In this document: positions 43,687 through 53,147 of the stretch, piece by piece
Position numbering within the stretch: the first letter of the stretch is position 1
Layout of the letters: every line of letters starts with the position of its first letter
Source: Aliishimia sp963678085
Lineage (GTDB): Bacteria; Pseudomonadota; Alphaproteobacteria; Rhodobacterales; Rhodobacteraceae
NCBI GenBank assembly: GCA_963678085.1
Contig: OY782680.1
Location: 2,604,001 to 2,668,000 of the forward strand
Length of the DNA: 64,000 nucleotides
Direction: 5' to 3'
Notes under the pieces: generated by a model
Seen by the model: only the letters and a program-made list of their open reading frames with translations
Told to the model about the DNA's origin: nothing
Database searches by the model: none
Translations under genes and position numbers: made by a program

Positions 43687-43890
43687 TTGAAACGACCCAA
43701 CCCTCTGCCACCCGACCAGATGACGCCTGCAGAACGCCGCGCGGAAATCTGCAGCTTGCTGGCCGCCGGATTGGTTCGGTTGCGGATGCGGGATCGAGCG
43801 GAAGTATCTGACGATACTGGAGAAAGTAGACTACACTATTCGGCGGACGAATGGCGTCATGCAACTCCAACTCAACGGAGAAACGCATGA
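43687..43890 (+). CDS. Small protein of the recombinase operon
   Basis: A 67-residue basic protein starting at TTG 43687 with GGAG upstream (KRPNPLPPDQMTPAERRAEI). Near-identical small proteins precede DUF2924 and recombinase genes in many Rhodobacterales genomes (recalled, not searched). Its stop overlaps the DUF2924 start (ATGA). Its function is unknown. Confidence 0.6.
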   Translation: MKRPNPLPPDQMTPAERRAEICSLLAAGLVRLRMRDRAEVSDDTGESRLHYSADEWRHATPTQRRNA

Positions 43891-44339
43891 CGAACCACGA
43901 TCCGATCCCCGCGCGTCTGGCCGCGCTCAAGACGACATCGACGCCCGACCTGAAGTCTCAGTGGCGAGAGTTGTTCGACAGCGAGCCGCCACCATTCAAT
44001 CGTCGATATCTCGAAAGCCGTCTCGCGTACCGCATTCAGGAATTGGCCTATGGCGGCCTAAAGCCGGAGACCGTGAAAAGGCTGGAATCTCTTGGAGAAC
44101 AGCTCGACGGCGGCGATCGAAAGAAGAGCCGCGTCCGCGCTGACATGATGCCCATTGTGGGCACACGGCTGATCCGCGAGTGGCAAGGCACCGAGCATGT
44201 CGTCACCGTCACCGCCGACGGTTTCGACTGGCAAGGGCGGCCCTACAAATCGCTGTCAGCCATCGCCCGCGCCATCACCGGCACACGTTGGAACGGCTGG
44301 GTGTTCTTCGGCCTGAAAAACCACCGGAGGCGTGCATGA
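43887..44339 (+). CDS. DUF2924 protein of the recombinase operon
   Basis: A 150-residue protein starting at ATG 43887. LKSQWRELFDSEPPPFNRRY, then RLAYRIQELAYGGL and the C-terminal GTRLIREWQGTEHVVTV, followed by SLSAIARAITGTRWNGWVFF, are the DUF2924 signature. These proteins are almost always encoded with a serine recombinase and may assist it, for example as a directionality or accessory factor; that is inference. It overlaps both neighbours by 4 bases. Confidence 0.85.
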   Translation: MTNHDPIPARLAALKTTSTPDLKSQWRELFDSEPPPFNRRYLESRLAYRIQELAYGGLKPETVKRLESLGEQLDGGDRKKSRVRADMMPIVGTRLIREWQGTEHVVTVTADGFDWQGRPYKSLSAIARAITGTRWNGWVFFGLKNHRRRA

Positions 44340-45646
44340 CCAAGCCAATCATCCGGAAACTGCGCTGCGCGATCTACACGCGCAAATCCTCCGAGGAAGG
44401 GCTCGAGCAGGAGTTCAACAGTCTGCATGCACAACGTGAGGCCTGCGAAGCGTACATCGCCAGCCAACGCTCCGAGGGCTGGGTGCTGGTCCGCGATCAG
44501 TATGACGATGGTGGTGTGTCCGGTGGCACGCTGGAACGCCCCGGGCTGCAGCAATTGATGACCGACATCGAGGACGGGTTGGTCGACGTGGTCGTGGTCT
44601 ACAAGATCGACCGCCTCAGCCGCTCGCTGGCCGACTTCGCCAAACTGGTCGATGTTTTCGACCGCAATGACGTGACCTTTGTCTCGGTGACGCAGTCGTT
44701 CAACACGACCACCTCCATGGGGCGGCTGACACTGAACATCCTGCTCAGCTTCGCCCAGTTCGAACGCGAGGTGACGGCTGAACGCATCCGCGACAAGGTC
44801 GCCGCCTCGCGCCGCAAGGGCATGTGGATGGGCGGGGTGCCGCCCTACGGCTACCGTGTTGAGAACCGAAAACTGATCATCGACGAGGAGCGAGCAGCCC
44901 ATGTCCGCTGGGCATTCGAGCGGTTCATCAAAATTGGTTCCGGCACGGAGCTGGCCCGTGAAACCGCTGCCAAAGGCCTCCTGACCCCAAAAGGCAACCC
45001 GATGGACAAGAAGTTCATCTACCGCATGCTCAACAACCGCGCCTATATCGGAGAGGCGGTGCACAAGGGCGACAGCTATCCCGGCGAACATGCCGCGATC
45101 ATCGACCGCGAGACGTGGGACCGCGTCCACGCCATCTTGCAGGAGAGCCCACGCAAACGCGCCGCCCGGACCCGCGCCAAAACCCCGGCTCCGCTGAAAG
45201 GCTTGCTCTACGGCCCTGACGGCGCGGCCTTTTCGCCAACCCACACGCAGAAGGGCGGTAAACTCTACCGGTACTATGTCAGCCAGACGGTTCTGAAACA
45301 CGGCGCGGGATCCTGTTCCATCGGACGTGTGCCAGCGGGCGAAATCGAAACCGCCGTCATCGATCAGCTTCGCGCCGTTTTCCGCCAGCCGGAGATCGTG
45401 GCGGGGACGTGGAAGGCCGCGCGCACCTGTGCCGACGACATCACCGCGGCCGACGCCCGCACGGCGCTGCAGCAGCTCGACCCGTTGTGGGACGAACTCT
45501 TCCCTGCCGAGCAGGCGCGCATCGTAGCGCTGTTGGTCGAGCGCGTGGATATCGGCTTGGAAGGCCTGAACGTTCGGCTGCGCATCGACGGCCTCAGCGG
45601 CCTCGCGCGCGAGATGCTTGCGGGCGATATCGAGACGGCAGCATGA
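44336..45646 (+). CDS. Large serine recombinase (integrase)
   Basis: A 436-residue recombinase starting at ATG 44336. The resolvase domain has YTRKSSEEGLEQEFNSL with catalytic Ser18 and the RLSRS motif, then a recombinase domain (VPPYGYRVENRKLIIDEERA, KFIYRMLNNRAYIGEAVHKG). The C-terminal part is short, with two Cys (GSCSIGR, RTCADD) that are not a full zinc ribbon. It cuts and exchanges attP and attB by a phosphoserine intermediate. It lies at the right edge of the prophage/cargo block, which fits the integrase of that element. The att sites cannot be identified from sequence alone. Confidence 0.85.
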   Translation: MTKPIIRKLRCAIYTRKSSEEGLEQEFNSLHAQREACEAYIASQRSEGWVLVRDQYDDGGVSGGTLERPGLQQLMTDIEDGLVDVVVVYKIDRLSRSLADFAKLVDVFDRNDVTFVSVTQSFNTTTSMGRLTLNILLSFAQFEREVTAERIRDKVAASRRKGMWMGGVPPYGYRVENRKLIIDEERAAHVRWAFERFIKIGSGTELARETAAKGLLTPKGNPMDKKFIYRMLNNRAYIGEAVHKGDSYPGEHAAIIDRETWDRVHAILQESPRKRAARTRAKTPAPLKGLLYGPDGAAFSPTHTQKGGKLYRYYVSQTVLKHGAGSCSIGRVPAGEIETAVIDQLRAVFRQPEIVAGTWKAARTCADDITAADARTALQQLDPLWDELFPAEQARIVALLVERVDIGLEGLNVRLRIDGLSGLAREMLAGDIETAA

Positions 45647-46026
45647 TCAGCAAACCCCCGATTCCGGACACCGTGACACTTCACGTGCCATACCGCGTCG
45701 TGAAACGCGGCGGCCGGAAGGAGATGCAGTTACCGTACGGCGTCAAGCAAACGCACCGGACCGACAGCACACTGGTCAAGGCGTTGGCCCGTGCGTTCCG
45801 CTGGAAGAGCATGCTGGAATCGGGGAAGTTCGCGACCATCGCCGAACTGGCGGAACACGAAGGGATCGCACCCTCGTACATGACCCGTGTTCTCCGCCTG
45901 ACTTTGCTCGCGCCGGACATCATCGAGGCGATCGTCGACGGCAAGCACGGACTAGGCGTGTGCTTAGGGCGGTTGTTGGCTCCTTTTCCCATGGACTGGA
46001 CGCATCAACGATCCTCCTTTCGATGA
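45643..46026 (+). CDS. HTH protein following the recombinase
   Basis: A 127-residue protein starting at ATG 45643, overlapping the recombinase stop by 4 bases. VPYRVVKRGGRKEMQLP and LVKALARAFRWKSMLESG lead to a helix-turn-helix (IAELAEHEGIAPSYMTRVLR) and the family ending around LLAPDIIEAIVDGK. The same gene follows DUF2924-type recombinases in many genomes. A role in excision control is plausible but unproven. The last ~20 residues differ from what I expect and may reflect a junction. Confidence 0.7.
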   Translation: MISKPPIPDTVTLHVPYRVVKRGGRKEMQLPYGVKQTHRTDSTLVKALARAFRWKSMLESGKFATIAELAEHEGIAPSYMTRVLRLTLLAPDIIEAIVDGKHGLGVCLGRLLAPFPMDWTHQRSSFR

Positions 46027-46224
46027 CCGAACGATCTCCGCAGCATCAGATACCCACCACATTGAGAAAGGCTGATGTTGTTGGCATAGTGCAGTTGGAT
46101 GGCCGGTCGGGCATCTCAACTTGCTTCGGATTGGTGCCTAATCCCAAGTTCCGTCTGGTGAATTTGGGCTTTAACGCTAGTCTGCAGCCAATAGCTTACG
46201 AATAGTCACTGCAGGATTCCCAGC
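46027..46224. other. Gap between recombinase operon and type I RM operon
   Basis: No supported gene. Base composition drops towards AT-rich sequence at the right end. As the segment between the integrase operon and an unrelated defence operon, it could contain the right attachment site and the hsd promoter; neither can be pinned down by eye. Confidence 0.35.
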
Positions 46225-48579
46225 ATGGATGAAAAAGAAAAGAAAGAATTGAGCGAAAGCGATATTTGCGACCTTTTCATATCTCCAGCAATTCGAAATG
46301 CGGGCTGGGAGCCGATGACACAAATCCGCCGCGAAGTCACTTTGACCCCAGGACCAGTAGTTGTTCGTGGCAACATGTCCTCTCGAAACAAGAAAAAGAA
46401 GAAATTTGCAGACTACGTGCTGTCTTGGGAGCCATCAATTCCCATTGGTGTCGTCGAAGCTAAGGACAACAATGTTGGCGTCAGTCATGGCATGCAGCAG
46501 GCGCTTGGTTATGCAAGCATTTTGGAAGTCCCCAGCGCATTCAGTTCAAATGGCGATGCCTTTTCAGAGCACAATAAGGTGCCAGAAGCCGGAGAGGATA
46601 TCGAACGTGAATTTCCGCTTGATGAGTTTCCATCGCCCGATGTGCTTTGGAAGCGCTACAAGAGATTTCGGGGCATCGAAGACGCGGTCGAGGAAATCGT
46701 TCTAGAGCCTTACCATGAGGACTCCTCAGGAAAGGAGCCTCGCTATTACCAAGTAGAAGCGATTAATCGGACAATCGAGGCAATTGCTCGAGGGCAGGAC
46801 CGTGTTCTGCTTGTTATGGCTACTGGTACAGGCAAAACATATACGACCTTTCAGATTATTTGGCGCCTTTGGAAAGCTGGTGAAGCGAAACGAATTCTGT
46901 TTCTTGCAGATCGGAACGTGCTCGTAGACCAAACGCTTGTGAACGATTTCAAACCGTTTGGAAGCGTGATGACCAAGATCCGAAATCGTAAGATCGATCC
47001 GTCCTACGAAATTCACCTCGGGCTCTATCAAGCGCTGACAGGCCCTGATGAGAGCGACAAGATCTTTAAGTCTGTATCGCCTGATTTCTTCGACTTGATT
47101 GTGATCGACGAATGCCATCGAGGCAGCGCTGCAGCGGATGCGGCATGGCGTGAGATACTTGAATACTTTTCAAACGCAGCTCAGATCGGCCTCACGGCCA
47201 CGCCAAAGGAGACAAAATACGTCTCGAGCACCGCATATTTTGGAGAAGCGATCTACACCTATAGTCTGAAACAGGGCATCGACGACGGATTCTTAGCGCC
47301 GTATAAAGTGGTCAAGATCGATATAGACCGGGACGTTGAAGGCTGGACGCCACCAGCTGGAATGACGGACGATCTTGGCGCGGAAATCGACGAAAGAGAA
47401 TACAACCGCCAAGACATGGACAGAATTCTAGTCCTAAATCAACGGACCAAGCTTGTCGCAAATCGTGTGATGCAGCTATTGAATTCCACAGATCCGTTCT
47501 CAAAAACGATCATCTTCTGTGAAGATATCGATCATGCCGAACGGATGCGCAAAGCCATCGTGAACGCTGCTGGTTCCTTGGCCCTTGAGCACCCAAAATA
47601 CGTGATGCGTATCACCGGCGACAGCGTCGAGGGCAAAGCTGAGCTGGATAACTTCATCGATCCCGAGAGCAAGTTTCCCGTCATTGCGACGACGTCCGAG
47701 CTTTTGACGACCGGCGTGGATGCCAAGACATGCAAGGTCATTGTGTTGGACAAGACAGTCTCATCGATGACAACGTTCAAGCAGATCATTGGGCGAGGTA
47801 CTAGAATAGACGAAGAGCACAACAAGTACTTCTTTACGATCATGGATTTCAAAGGAGCAACGGATCTTTTCCGGGATCCTGATTTTGATGGGGACCCGGT
47901 TGTCATCTACACGCCTGGTGACGATGACGATCCGGTTCCGCCCGATCCGCCGGATAATCCCGACGACGATGACGACGGCACAGGAGGCGATGATCCTATT
48001 GGCACGACCAAGATCCGGGTCAGTGGTGTAGACGCGAACATTATCGCGGAGCGTATTGAGTACCTGGGACCAGACGGAAATCTGATTACGGAATCCTACA
48101 AGGATTTTGCGAGAAAACAGGTGTTGTCAGAGTACGCGTCCTTAGATGAGTTCATTCGCACTTGGAATGACGCAGAAAAAAAACAGGCCATCATCGAAGA
48201 ACTAGAGGAGCACGGAGTGCTCTTGGAGAACCTTGCAGCAGAAGTAGGCAAAGACGTTGGTGACTTCGATTTACTATGCCACATTGCGTTCGAACAGCCG
48301 CCACTGACGCGGAAAGAACGCGCCAACAATGTGAAGAAGCGCGACTATTTTACAAAGTACGGCGAACAGGCACGAGCGGTATTGTCTGCACTTCTGGACA
48401 AGTACGCGGACGAAGGCATCACAACGATCGAAAGCGCGAAGGTCCTGAAGCTACAGCCCTTCGACAAAATCGGCACTCCGATGGAAATCATCAACGATGT
48501 GTTCGGAGGCAAGGACGAGTATGAGCGGGCCCTGAAAGAGCTCGAAGAACAAATATATAGGCAGGCAGACGCGAAATGA
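46225..48579 (+). CDS. hsdR: Type I restriction enzyme R subunit
   Basis: A 784-residue HsdR. The N-terminal PD-(D/E)XK nuclease shows FADYVLSWEP and VVEAKD (Asp63, Glu78, Lys80). The SF2 motor follows with Walker A ATGTGKT (near 199-205), IDECHRG, LTATPKET and QIIGRGTRID. A striking acidic Pro/Asp linker (DDDDPVPPDPPDNPDDDDDG) lies at about 570-595 before the C-terminal assembly domain. It translocates DNA and cuts unmodified phage DNA. ATGA overlap with hsdM shows one operon. Gene composition is more AT-rich than the prophage, a sign of separate transfer. Confidence 0.9.
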   Translation: MDEKEKKELSESDICDLFISPAIRNAGWEPMTQIRREVTLTPGPVVVRGNMSSRNKKKKKFADYVLSWEPSIPIGVVEAKDNNVGVSHGMQQALGYASILEVPSAFSSNGDAFSEHNKVPEAGEDIEREFPLDEFPSPDVLWKRYKRFRGIEDAVEEIVLEPYHEDSSGKEPRYYQVEAINRTIEAIARGQDRVLLVMATGTGKTYTTFQIIWRLWKAGEAKRILFLADRNVLVDQTLVNDFKPFGSVMTKIRNRKIDPSYEIHLGLYQALTGPDESDKIFKSVSPDFFDLIVIDECHRGSAAADAAWREILEYFSNAAQIGLTATPKETKYVSSTAYFGEAIYTYSLKQGIDDGFLAPYKVVKIDIDRDVEGWTPPAGMTDDLGAEIDEREYNRQDMDRILVLNQRTKLVANRVMQLLNSTDPFSKTIIFCEDIDHAERMRKAIVNAAGSLALEHPKYVMRITGDSVEGKAELDNFIDPESKFPVIATTSELLTTGVDAKTCKVIVLDKTVSSMTTFKQIIGRGTRIDEEHNKYFFTIMDFKGATDLFRDPDFDGDPVVIYTPGDDDDPVPPDPPDNPDDDDDGTGGDDPIGTTKIRVSGVDANIIAERIEYLGPDGNLITESYKDFARKQVLSEYASLDEFIRTWNDAEKKQAIIEELEEHGVLLENLAAEVGKDVGDFDLLCHIAFEQPPLTRKERANNVKKRDYFTKYGEQARAVLSALLDKYADEGITTIESAKVLKLQPFDKIGTPMEIINDVFGGKDEYERALKELEEQIYRQADAK

Positions 48580-50054
48580 GCGACGTTTCCGGGGTTATCA
48601 AATCCATCCAAGACATTATGCGAAAGGACGTGGGTGTTGACGGCGATGCGCAGCGCATTGGCCAGTTGGTTTGGATGTTCTTTCTGAAGATATTCGACGA
48701 TCGCGAAGCCGAGATGGAACTCTTGGAGGACGACTACAGGTCACCGTTGCCCGAGGAGATCCGTTGGCGCTCGTGGGCAAAGGACCCTGAAGGCATAACA
48801 GGCGATGCGATGTCAGACTTTATCAACTCGCAGCTGTTCCCGACCCTGAAAGAAAAACTGCCGACGCATGGACCGCAAGCCGCCCGAGCACAAGTCATAC
48901 GTGGCGTGTTCGAAGACGCATACAACTATATGAAATCAGGCACGCTGATCCGCCAGGTTGTCAACAAAATCTGTGAGATCAATTTCAACAACACTGCTGA
49001 CAGGCACACGTTCGGTAGTATCTACGAGCAAATCCTGCGGGATTTGCAGAGCGCCGGTAATGCAGGCGAATTCTACACGCCACGCGCCGTGACGCGCTTT
49101 ATCGTCAATCGTGTAGATCCCAAGCTCGAAGAGACAGTCCTCGACCCGGCGTGTGGCACAGGCGGATTTCTTGCCTGCGTGGTGGATCATAAGCGGGACA
49201 AATACGTCAAGTCAGGTGCCGACGAAGAGGCTCTGCAGAAATCGATCCGGGGCGTCGAGAAAAAAGCCCTCCCTCACATGCTTTGCGTGACAAACATGAT
49301 CCTGCACGGGATCGACACGCCTTCTAGCATCATTCACGGGAACACCCTGGAACGCCCATACAAGGACTACAGCGAAAAGGACCGCGTGAACGTCATCGTC
49401 ACCAACCCACCGTTCGGTGGGATGGAAGAAGATGGGATCGAGAACAACTTCCCCTCTCACTACCGTACGCGCGAAACGGCCGATTTGTTCATGGCGCTGA
49501 TCCTGCGGCTCCTCAAAAAAAATGGGCGAGCCGCTGTCGTCTTGCCAGACGGGTTCTTCTTTGGCGAGGGGATGAAATCACGGCTCAAACAGGCCCTTCT
49601 GGAAGAGGCGAACCTGCACACCATCGTTCGCCTGCCAAACGGGGTCTTTGCCCCTTACACGGGCATCAAGACAAACATCCTGTTCTTCACCAAAGGCACG
49701 CCGACCAAGGATGTCTGGTTCTACGAGCACCCATATCCAGAGGGTGTGACCAGCTACAACAAAACCAAGCCGATGAAGTTTGAGGAATTCCAGACAGAGA
49801 TCGACTGGTGGGGTGATGAGGCCGATGGGTTCCAAGCGCGTACCGAAACAGATCAGGCGTGGAAGATCAGCGCCGAAGATCTCGCGGCCCGGGGCTACAA
49901 CTTCGACCTGAAGAACCCGCACGTTGGCGATGCGATCAATCACGACCCGGACGAATTGCTGGAAAACTTCGCAACCACGCAAAATGAGATCCAGGCACTA
50001 CGGGACCAACTGAAGACGATCTTGTCCGACGCACTGAACGGGGCGCACGCATGA
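48576..50054 (+). CDS. hsdM: Type I restriction-modification M subunit
   Basis: A 492-residue adenine methyltransferase: N-terminal helical domain (DAQRIGQLVWMFFLKIFDDR), SAM motif I LDPACGTGGFLA and catalytic motif IV NPPFGG. The GEFYTPRAVTRFIV segment is typical of HsdM. It methylates the target adenine and pairs with HsdS. It overlaps hsdR and hsdS by 4 bases each. All conserved parts are present, so modification should be functional. Confidence 0.92.
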   Translation: MSDVSGVIKSIQDIMRKDVGVDGDAQRIGQLVWMFFLKIFDDREAEMELLEDDYRSPLPEEIRWRSWAKDPEGITGDAMSDFINSQLFPTLKEKLPTHGPQAARAQVIRGVFEDAYNYMKSGTLIRQVVNKICEINFNNTADRHTFGSIYEQILRDLQSAGNAGEFYTPRAVTRFIVNRVDPKLEETVLDPACGTGGFLACVVDHKRDKYVKSGADEEALQKSIRGVEKKALPHMLCVTNMILHGIDTPSSIIHGNTLERPYKDYSEKDRVNVIVTNPPFGGMEEDGIENNFPSHYRTRETADLFMALILRLLKKNGRAAVVLPDGFFFGEGMKSRLKQALLEEANLHTIVRLPNGVFAPYTGIKTNILFFTKGTPTKDVWFYEHPYPEGVTSYNKTKPMKFEEFQTEIDWWGDEADGFQARTETDQAWKISAEDLAARGYNFDLKNPHVGDAINHDPDELLENFATTQNEIQALRDQLKTILSDALNGAHA

Positions 50055-51826
50055 CGGACGTGAACCAGCTGATCACCGAACATTTGGACATCTGGACCTC
50101 AGCCATCGAGAAGAAGTCCGGTGCCGGGCGCGGGAATGGTGGAGGGATCAGCCTCTATGGTATCAAGAAGTTGCGGGACCTGATCTTGGAACTTGCGGTG
50201 CAAGGCAAACTGGTGCCCCAAAATCCAGAAGAGGGTAGTTCGACAGATCTGCTCGAGGCCGTGGAGCAAGCCCGCCTAGACCTTATAAGGCAAAAGAAAG
50301 TAAAAAATCAAAAAGGGGCCTCGCCAGTCGCAGAGGAAGAATTTCGGTTCTTGCTGCCAAATGGGTGGGCATGGACACGCCTCAGCTCATTGGCTGAAAT
50401 CAGCCCGCGCAACGACGTCGAAGACAGTACTCTCGCCTCATTTGTCCCGATGCCAGATATCCATACAAGCCATACCGGCGAACATCACCATGCCGAAAGG
50501 CGCTGGGGCGAGATCAAGAAGTCATACACGCACTTTGCTGATGGTGATATCGCCTTGGCAAAGATCACGCCCTGCTTCGAGAACAGCAAAGCCGCGGTAT
50601 TCTCGAATTTGCATAATGGCGTTGGAGCCGGCACAACTGAACTTCATGTCGCCAGACCGTATTCCCAAGAAGTCGTTCCGCGGTTTATCCTGCTTCATCT
50701 GAAGGCACCGTCCTTTTTAGAGAATGGTAAGGCCGTGATGACCGGTTCTGCGGGTCAGAAACGTGTGCCGCGTTGGTATTTCTCTGATACACCTATCGCA
50801 CTCCCCCCAACTGCCGAACAAAACCGGATCGTGGCGAAGGTAGATGAGCTGATGGGGCTTTGCGATACGTTGGAGGCGCAAGCCGAAGAAAGCCTCAAGG
50901 CGCATCAGACCCTCGTGGAAACCTGCCTTGCGGCTCTCACAAACAGCCAAGCACCCGAGGACCTCACCCAGAACTGGGCCCGCCTAGAAGCCAACTTCGA
51001 CGCTCTGTTCACGACTGAAGAAAGCGTCGAAAAGCTTCGTCAGACGATCTACCTCCTTGCGGTAAAAGGAAAACTCGTGGCGCAAGATCCCGACGAGGTG
51101 TCGGCGCAACATCTCCTTCAGGAAGTGGCCGACCGCCGATTGGAACTCTTGGAAGCAGGATACCCAAACGAAAAAGAAGCCAAAACCCAGATCAAGAAAT
51201 CGGAAAAACAGACCGTCCCTGAAGGACTGCCGGAAATCCCACCGGGTTGGGAATGGGCAACGCTCATGCAGGCGAGCCTGATGGTGATCGACTGCAAGAA
51301 CAAAACCGCACCCTATTCAGAGGACGGTGTGCGCCTGATCCGTACAACAAACGTCCGAAATGGCCGTCTGAACGACACAGATCAAAAATACGTCGACGAC
51401 AAAACGTTCGAGGCATGGAGCCTTCGCGCGAAGCCCGAGCCAGGCGACCTATTGATTACGCGGGAGGCGCCTATGGGCGAAGCCTGCCTCATACCAGAGG
51501 GTGAACGACTGTGCTTGGGCCAACGGATGATGCTCGCACGGTTGGTCCCCGACACGATAAACAAGGATTACTTGCTCATAACATTTCTTGCCCCGGACCT
51601 GATGGACCGTGTTCAAGACAAACCGTTAGGAATGACTGTCGAGCATTTGAGGGTCGGTGGTGTCGAGACCCTATTGGTTCCTGTTCCGCCCAAAGCGGAG
51701 CAAGCGCGAATTGTCGACCGCGTCCATCGCCTCGTCGCTTTGTGCGATGAGCTCAAGACAAGGTTTGAGATCGCACAAGGCACTCAAAAGGCGTTGTCTG
51801 ACACGCTAGTCGAAAGAGCTGCTTGA
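50051..51826 (+). CDS. hsdS: Type I restriction-modification S subunit
   Basis: A 591-residue specificity protein with two target recognition domains, the first beginning near LPNGWAWTRLSSLAEISPRN and the second near IPPGWEWATLMQASLMV. Each is followed by a conserved spacer helix (LPPTAEQNRIVAKVDELMGL and VPPKAEQARIVDRVHRLVAL). The two-domain layout is complete, so a bipartite target is expected, though the sequence cannot be deduced. It is the last gene of hsdRMS. The SIR2 gene follows 67 bases downstream. Confidence 0.9.
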   Translation: MTDVNQLITEHLDIWTSAIEKKSGAGRGNGGGISLYGIKKLRDLILELAVQGKLVPQNPEEGSSTDLLEAVEQARLDLIRQKKVKNQKGASPVAEEEFRFLLPNGWAWTRLSSLAEISPRNDVEDSTLASFVPMPDIHTSHTGEHHHAERRWGEIKKSYTHFADGDIALAKITPCFENSKAAVFSNLHNGVGAGTTELHVARPYSQEVVPRFILLHLKAPSFLENGKAVMTGSAGQKRVPRWYFSDTPIALPPTAEQNRIVAKVDELMGLCDTLEAQAEESLKAHQTLVETCLAALTNSQAPEDLTQNWARLEANFDALFTTEESVEKLRQTIYLLAVKGKLVAQDPDEVSAQHLLQEVADRRLELLEAGYPNEKEAKTQIKKSEKQTVPEGLPEIPPGWEWATLMQASLMVIDCKNKTAPYSEDGVRLIRTTNVRNGRLNDTDQKYVDDKTFEAWSLRAKPEPGDLLITREAPMGEACLIPEGERLCLGQRMMLARLVPDTINKDYLLITFLAPDLMDRVQDKPLGMTVEHLRVGGVETLLVPVPPKAEQARIVDRVHRLVALCDELKTRFEIAQGTQKALSDTLVERAA

Positions 51827-51893
51827 TCATGCGCTCTCCTACCAATTCCCTTGGATTTGAAGACCCCGCGCACCGCTGCGAAAGGGCGTGCGC

Positions 51894-53024
51894 ATGAATG
51901 TTCAAAAACGGAGCTGGTGCAACGAAGATAATCATGCCGACTTTGAAAAGTTTATGGACTTCAACGAGTGGCTAAAAAGCGACGATGGGGAGAAGATCCG
52001 GGACGAATTTGGTCTTGCCAAGCTGACAGATCCCAGCAAGGCGTTCTTTGCCGGAGACCGCGAAGCCTATGACCAGGCGTTCCGGGAATACAGAAAGGAA
52101 AGGCGGCACGAAGTCCTGTGCGAGCAATTCTTCGCGGACACCTTTCCTGCCGAGGGTGAGGACAACCACTGGTTCGAACTGAACCAGCGGCGCTTTGATC
52201 AACTCCTTGGCCGTTTGGCGACAAAGGACACGCTTCCCTTCGTTGGCGCAGGGCTTTCCGTGCCCGGCGGTTTTTCGTCCTGGGAGGGGCATCTGTGGCA
52301 CCAGGCAGAAACGGCCGGTCTGGAACGCGAAGCCGTCAAGGAACTACTCAAGGAAGGCCAGTACGAGAGCGTCATCGAGCAAATCGTAGCCTTGCGTGGG
52401 CGAGACGTGTTTGTGCAGGACATTCGCGACGAGTTTGACCGCAACGGCACAATACCGGACGTTGTCTTTCGGCTGGCGGAGCTTTTCTCGGACACTGTCG
52501 TCACGACAAATTACGACCGGTTAATCGAACAGGCCTTCGAAACCGGCAATCCAGAACCTGTTCAGATTATCACCGGAGAGAACGCGACGGAGTTCCCCGA
52601 CGCTGAAAAGACCACAGTGGTCAAACTACATGGCGACATTCGTCGCCCGGGCCACTGCGTCTTGAGCAAAGATCAGTACGACGATGCCTATGGTGCAGAT
52701 GAAATTGATCTTTCTCTGCCGATCCCGAAGTTGCTCGACTATTATTTTCGCAACAATAGCCTCCTGTTTCTCGGGTGCAGCCTGCACAACGACCGGACAG
52801 TTCAGGTTTTCAAGGCAATCAAGGCCAGTCACCACGGCGACGACCTCCCGCAACATTTCGTTGTCGAGTCTTGCCCAGAAACCTTGGAGGAACTGAGGGA
52901 CCGAAACGCCTTTCTGGCGAGGCTCGGCCTGACGGGGATTTGGTTTGAAACCAAACGCTATGAATGCGTCGAAGGTATTTTGAGACTTGCTCGGAACGAA
53001 CTGGCTTACCGGGATACTCAGTAG
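51894..53024 (+). CDS. SIR2-domain protein, probable NADase-type defence effector
   Basis: A 376-residue protein from ATG 51894 (GTG at 51888 also open). The N-terminal ~100 residues are unrecognised. The SIR2_2-like domain shows PFVGAGLSVPGGF (from about residue 116), VVTTNYDRLIEQAF, VVKLHGDI with the catalytic His and LLFLGCSLHNDRT. In Thoeris, DSR and related systems such domains deplete NAD+ after phage sensing; here no ThsA-type or Argonaute partner is seen. It follows hsdS on the same strand and may be a back-up abortive-infection gene of the RM operon. Confidence 0.8.
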   Translation: MNVQKRSWCNEDNHADFEKFMDFNEWLKSDDGEKIRDEFGLAKLTDPSKAFFAGDREAYDQAFREYRKERRHEVLCEQFFADTFPAEGEDNHWFELNQRRFDQLLGRLATKDTLPFVGAGLSVPGGFSSWEGHLWHQAETAGLEREAVKELLKEGQYESVIEQIVALRGRDVFVQDIRDEFDRNGTIPDVVFRLAELFSDTVVTTNYDRLIEQAFETGNPEPVQIITGENATEFPDAEKTTVVKLHGDIRRPGHCVLSKDQYDDAYGADEIDLSLPIPKLLDYYFRNNSLLFLGCSLHNDRTVQVFKAIKASHHGDDLPQHFVVESCPETLEELRDRNAFLARLGLTGIWFETKRYECVEGILRLARNELAYRDTQ

Positions 53025-53147
53025 CTTAAGCAAGCAACGGCGTAGCAATGAGTTCGCCGTGATTTTGAAGAGTGGAACGCCGATTGGAAAAGTTTGCGAA
53101 AAAGCGCCGCACGTGCGATTCTTTTCGTGGGCGTTAGGGAGCACTGT

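Noticed and set aside
44243..45301. 352-residue open frame opposite the recombinase
   Set aside because: Shadow of a well-supported serine recombinase.
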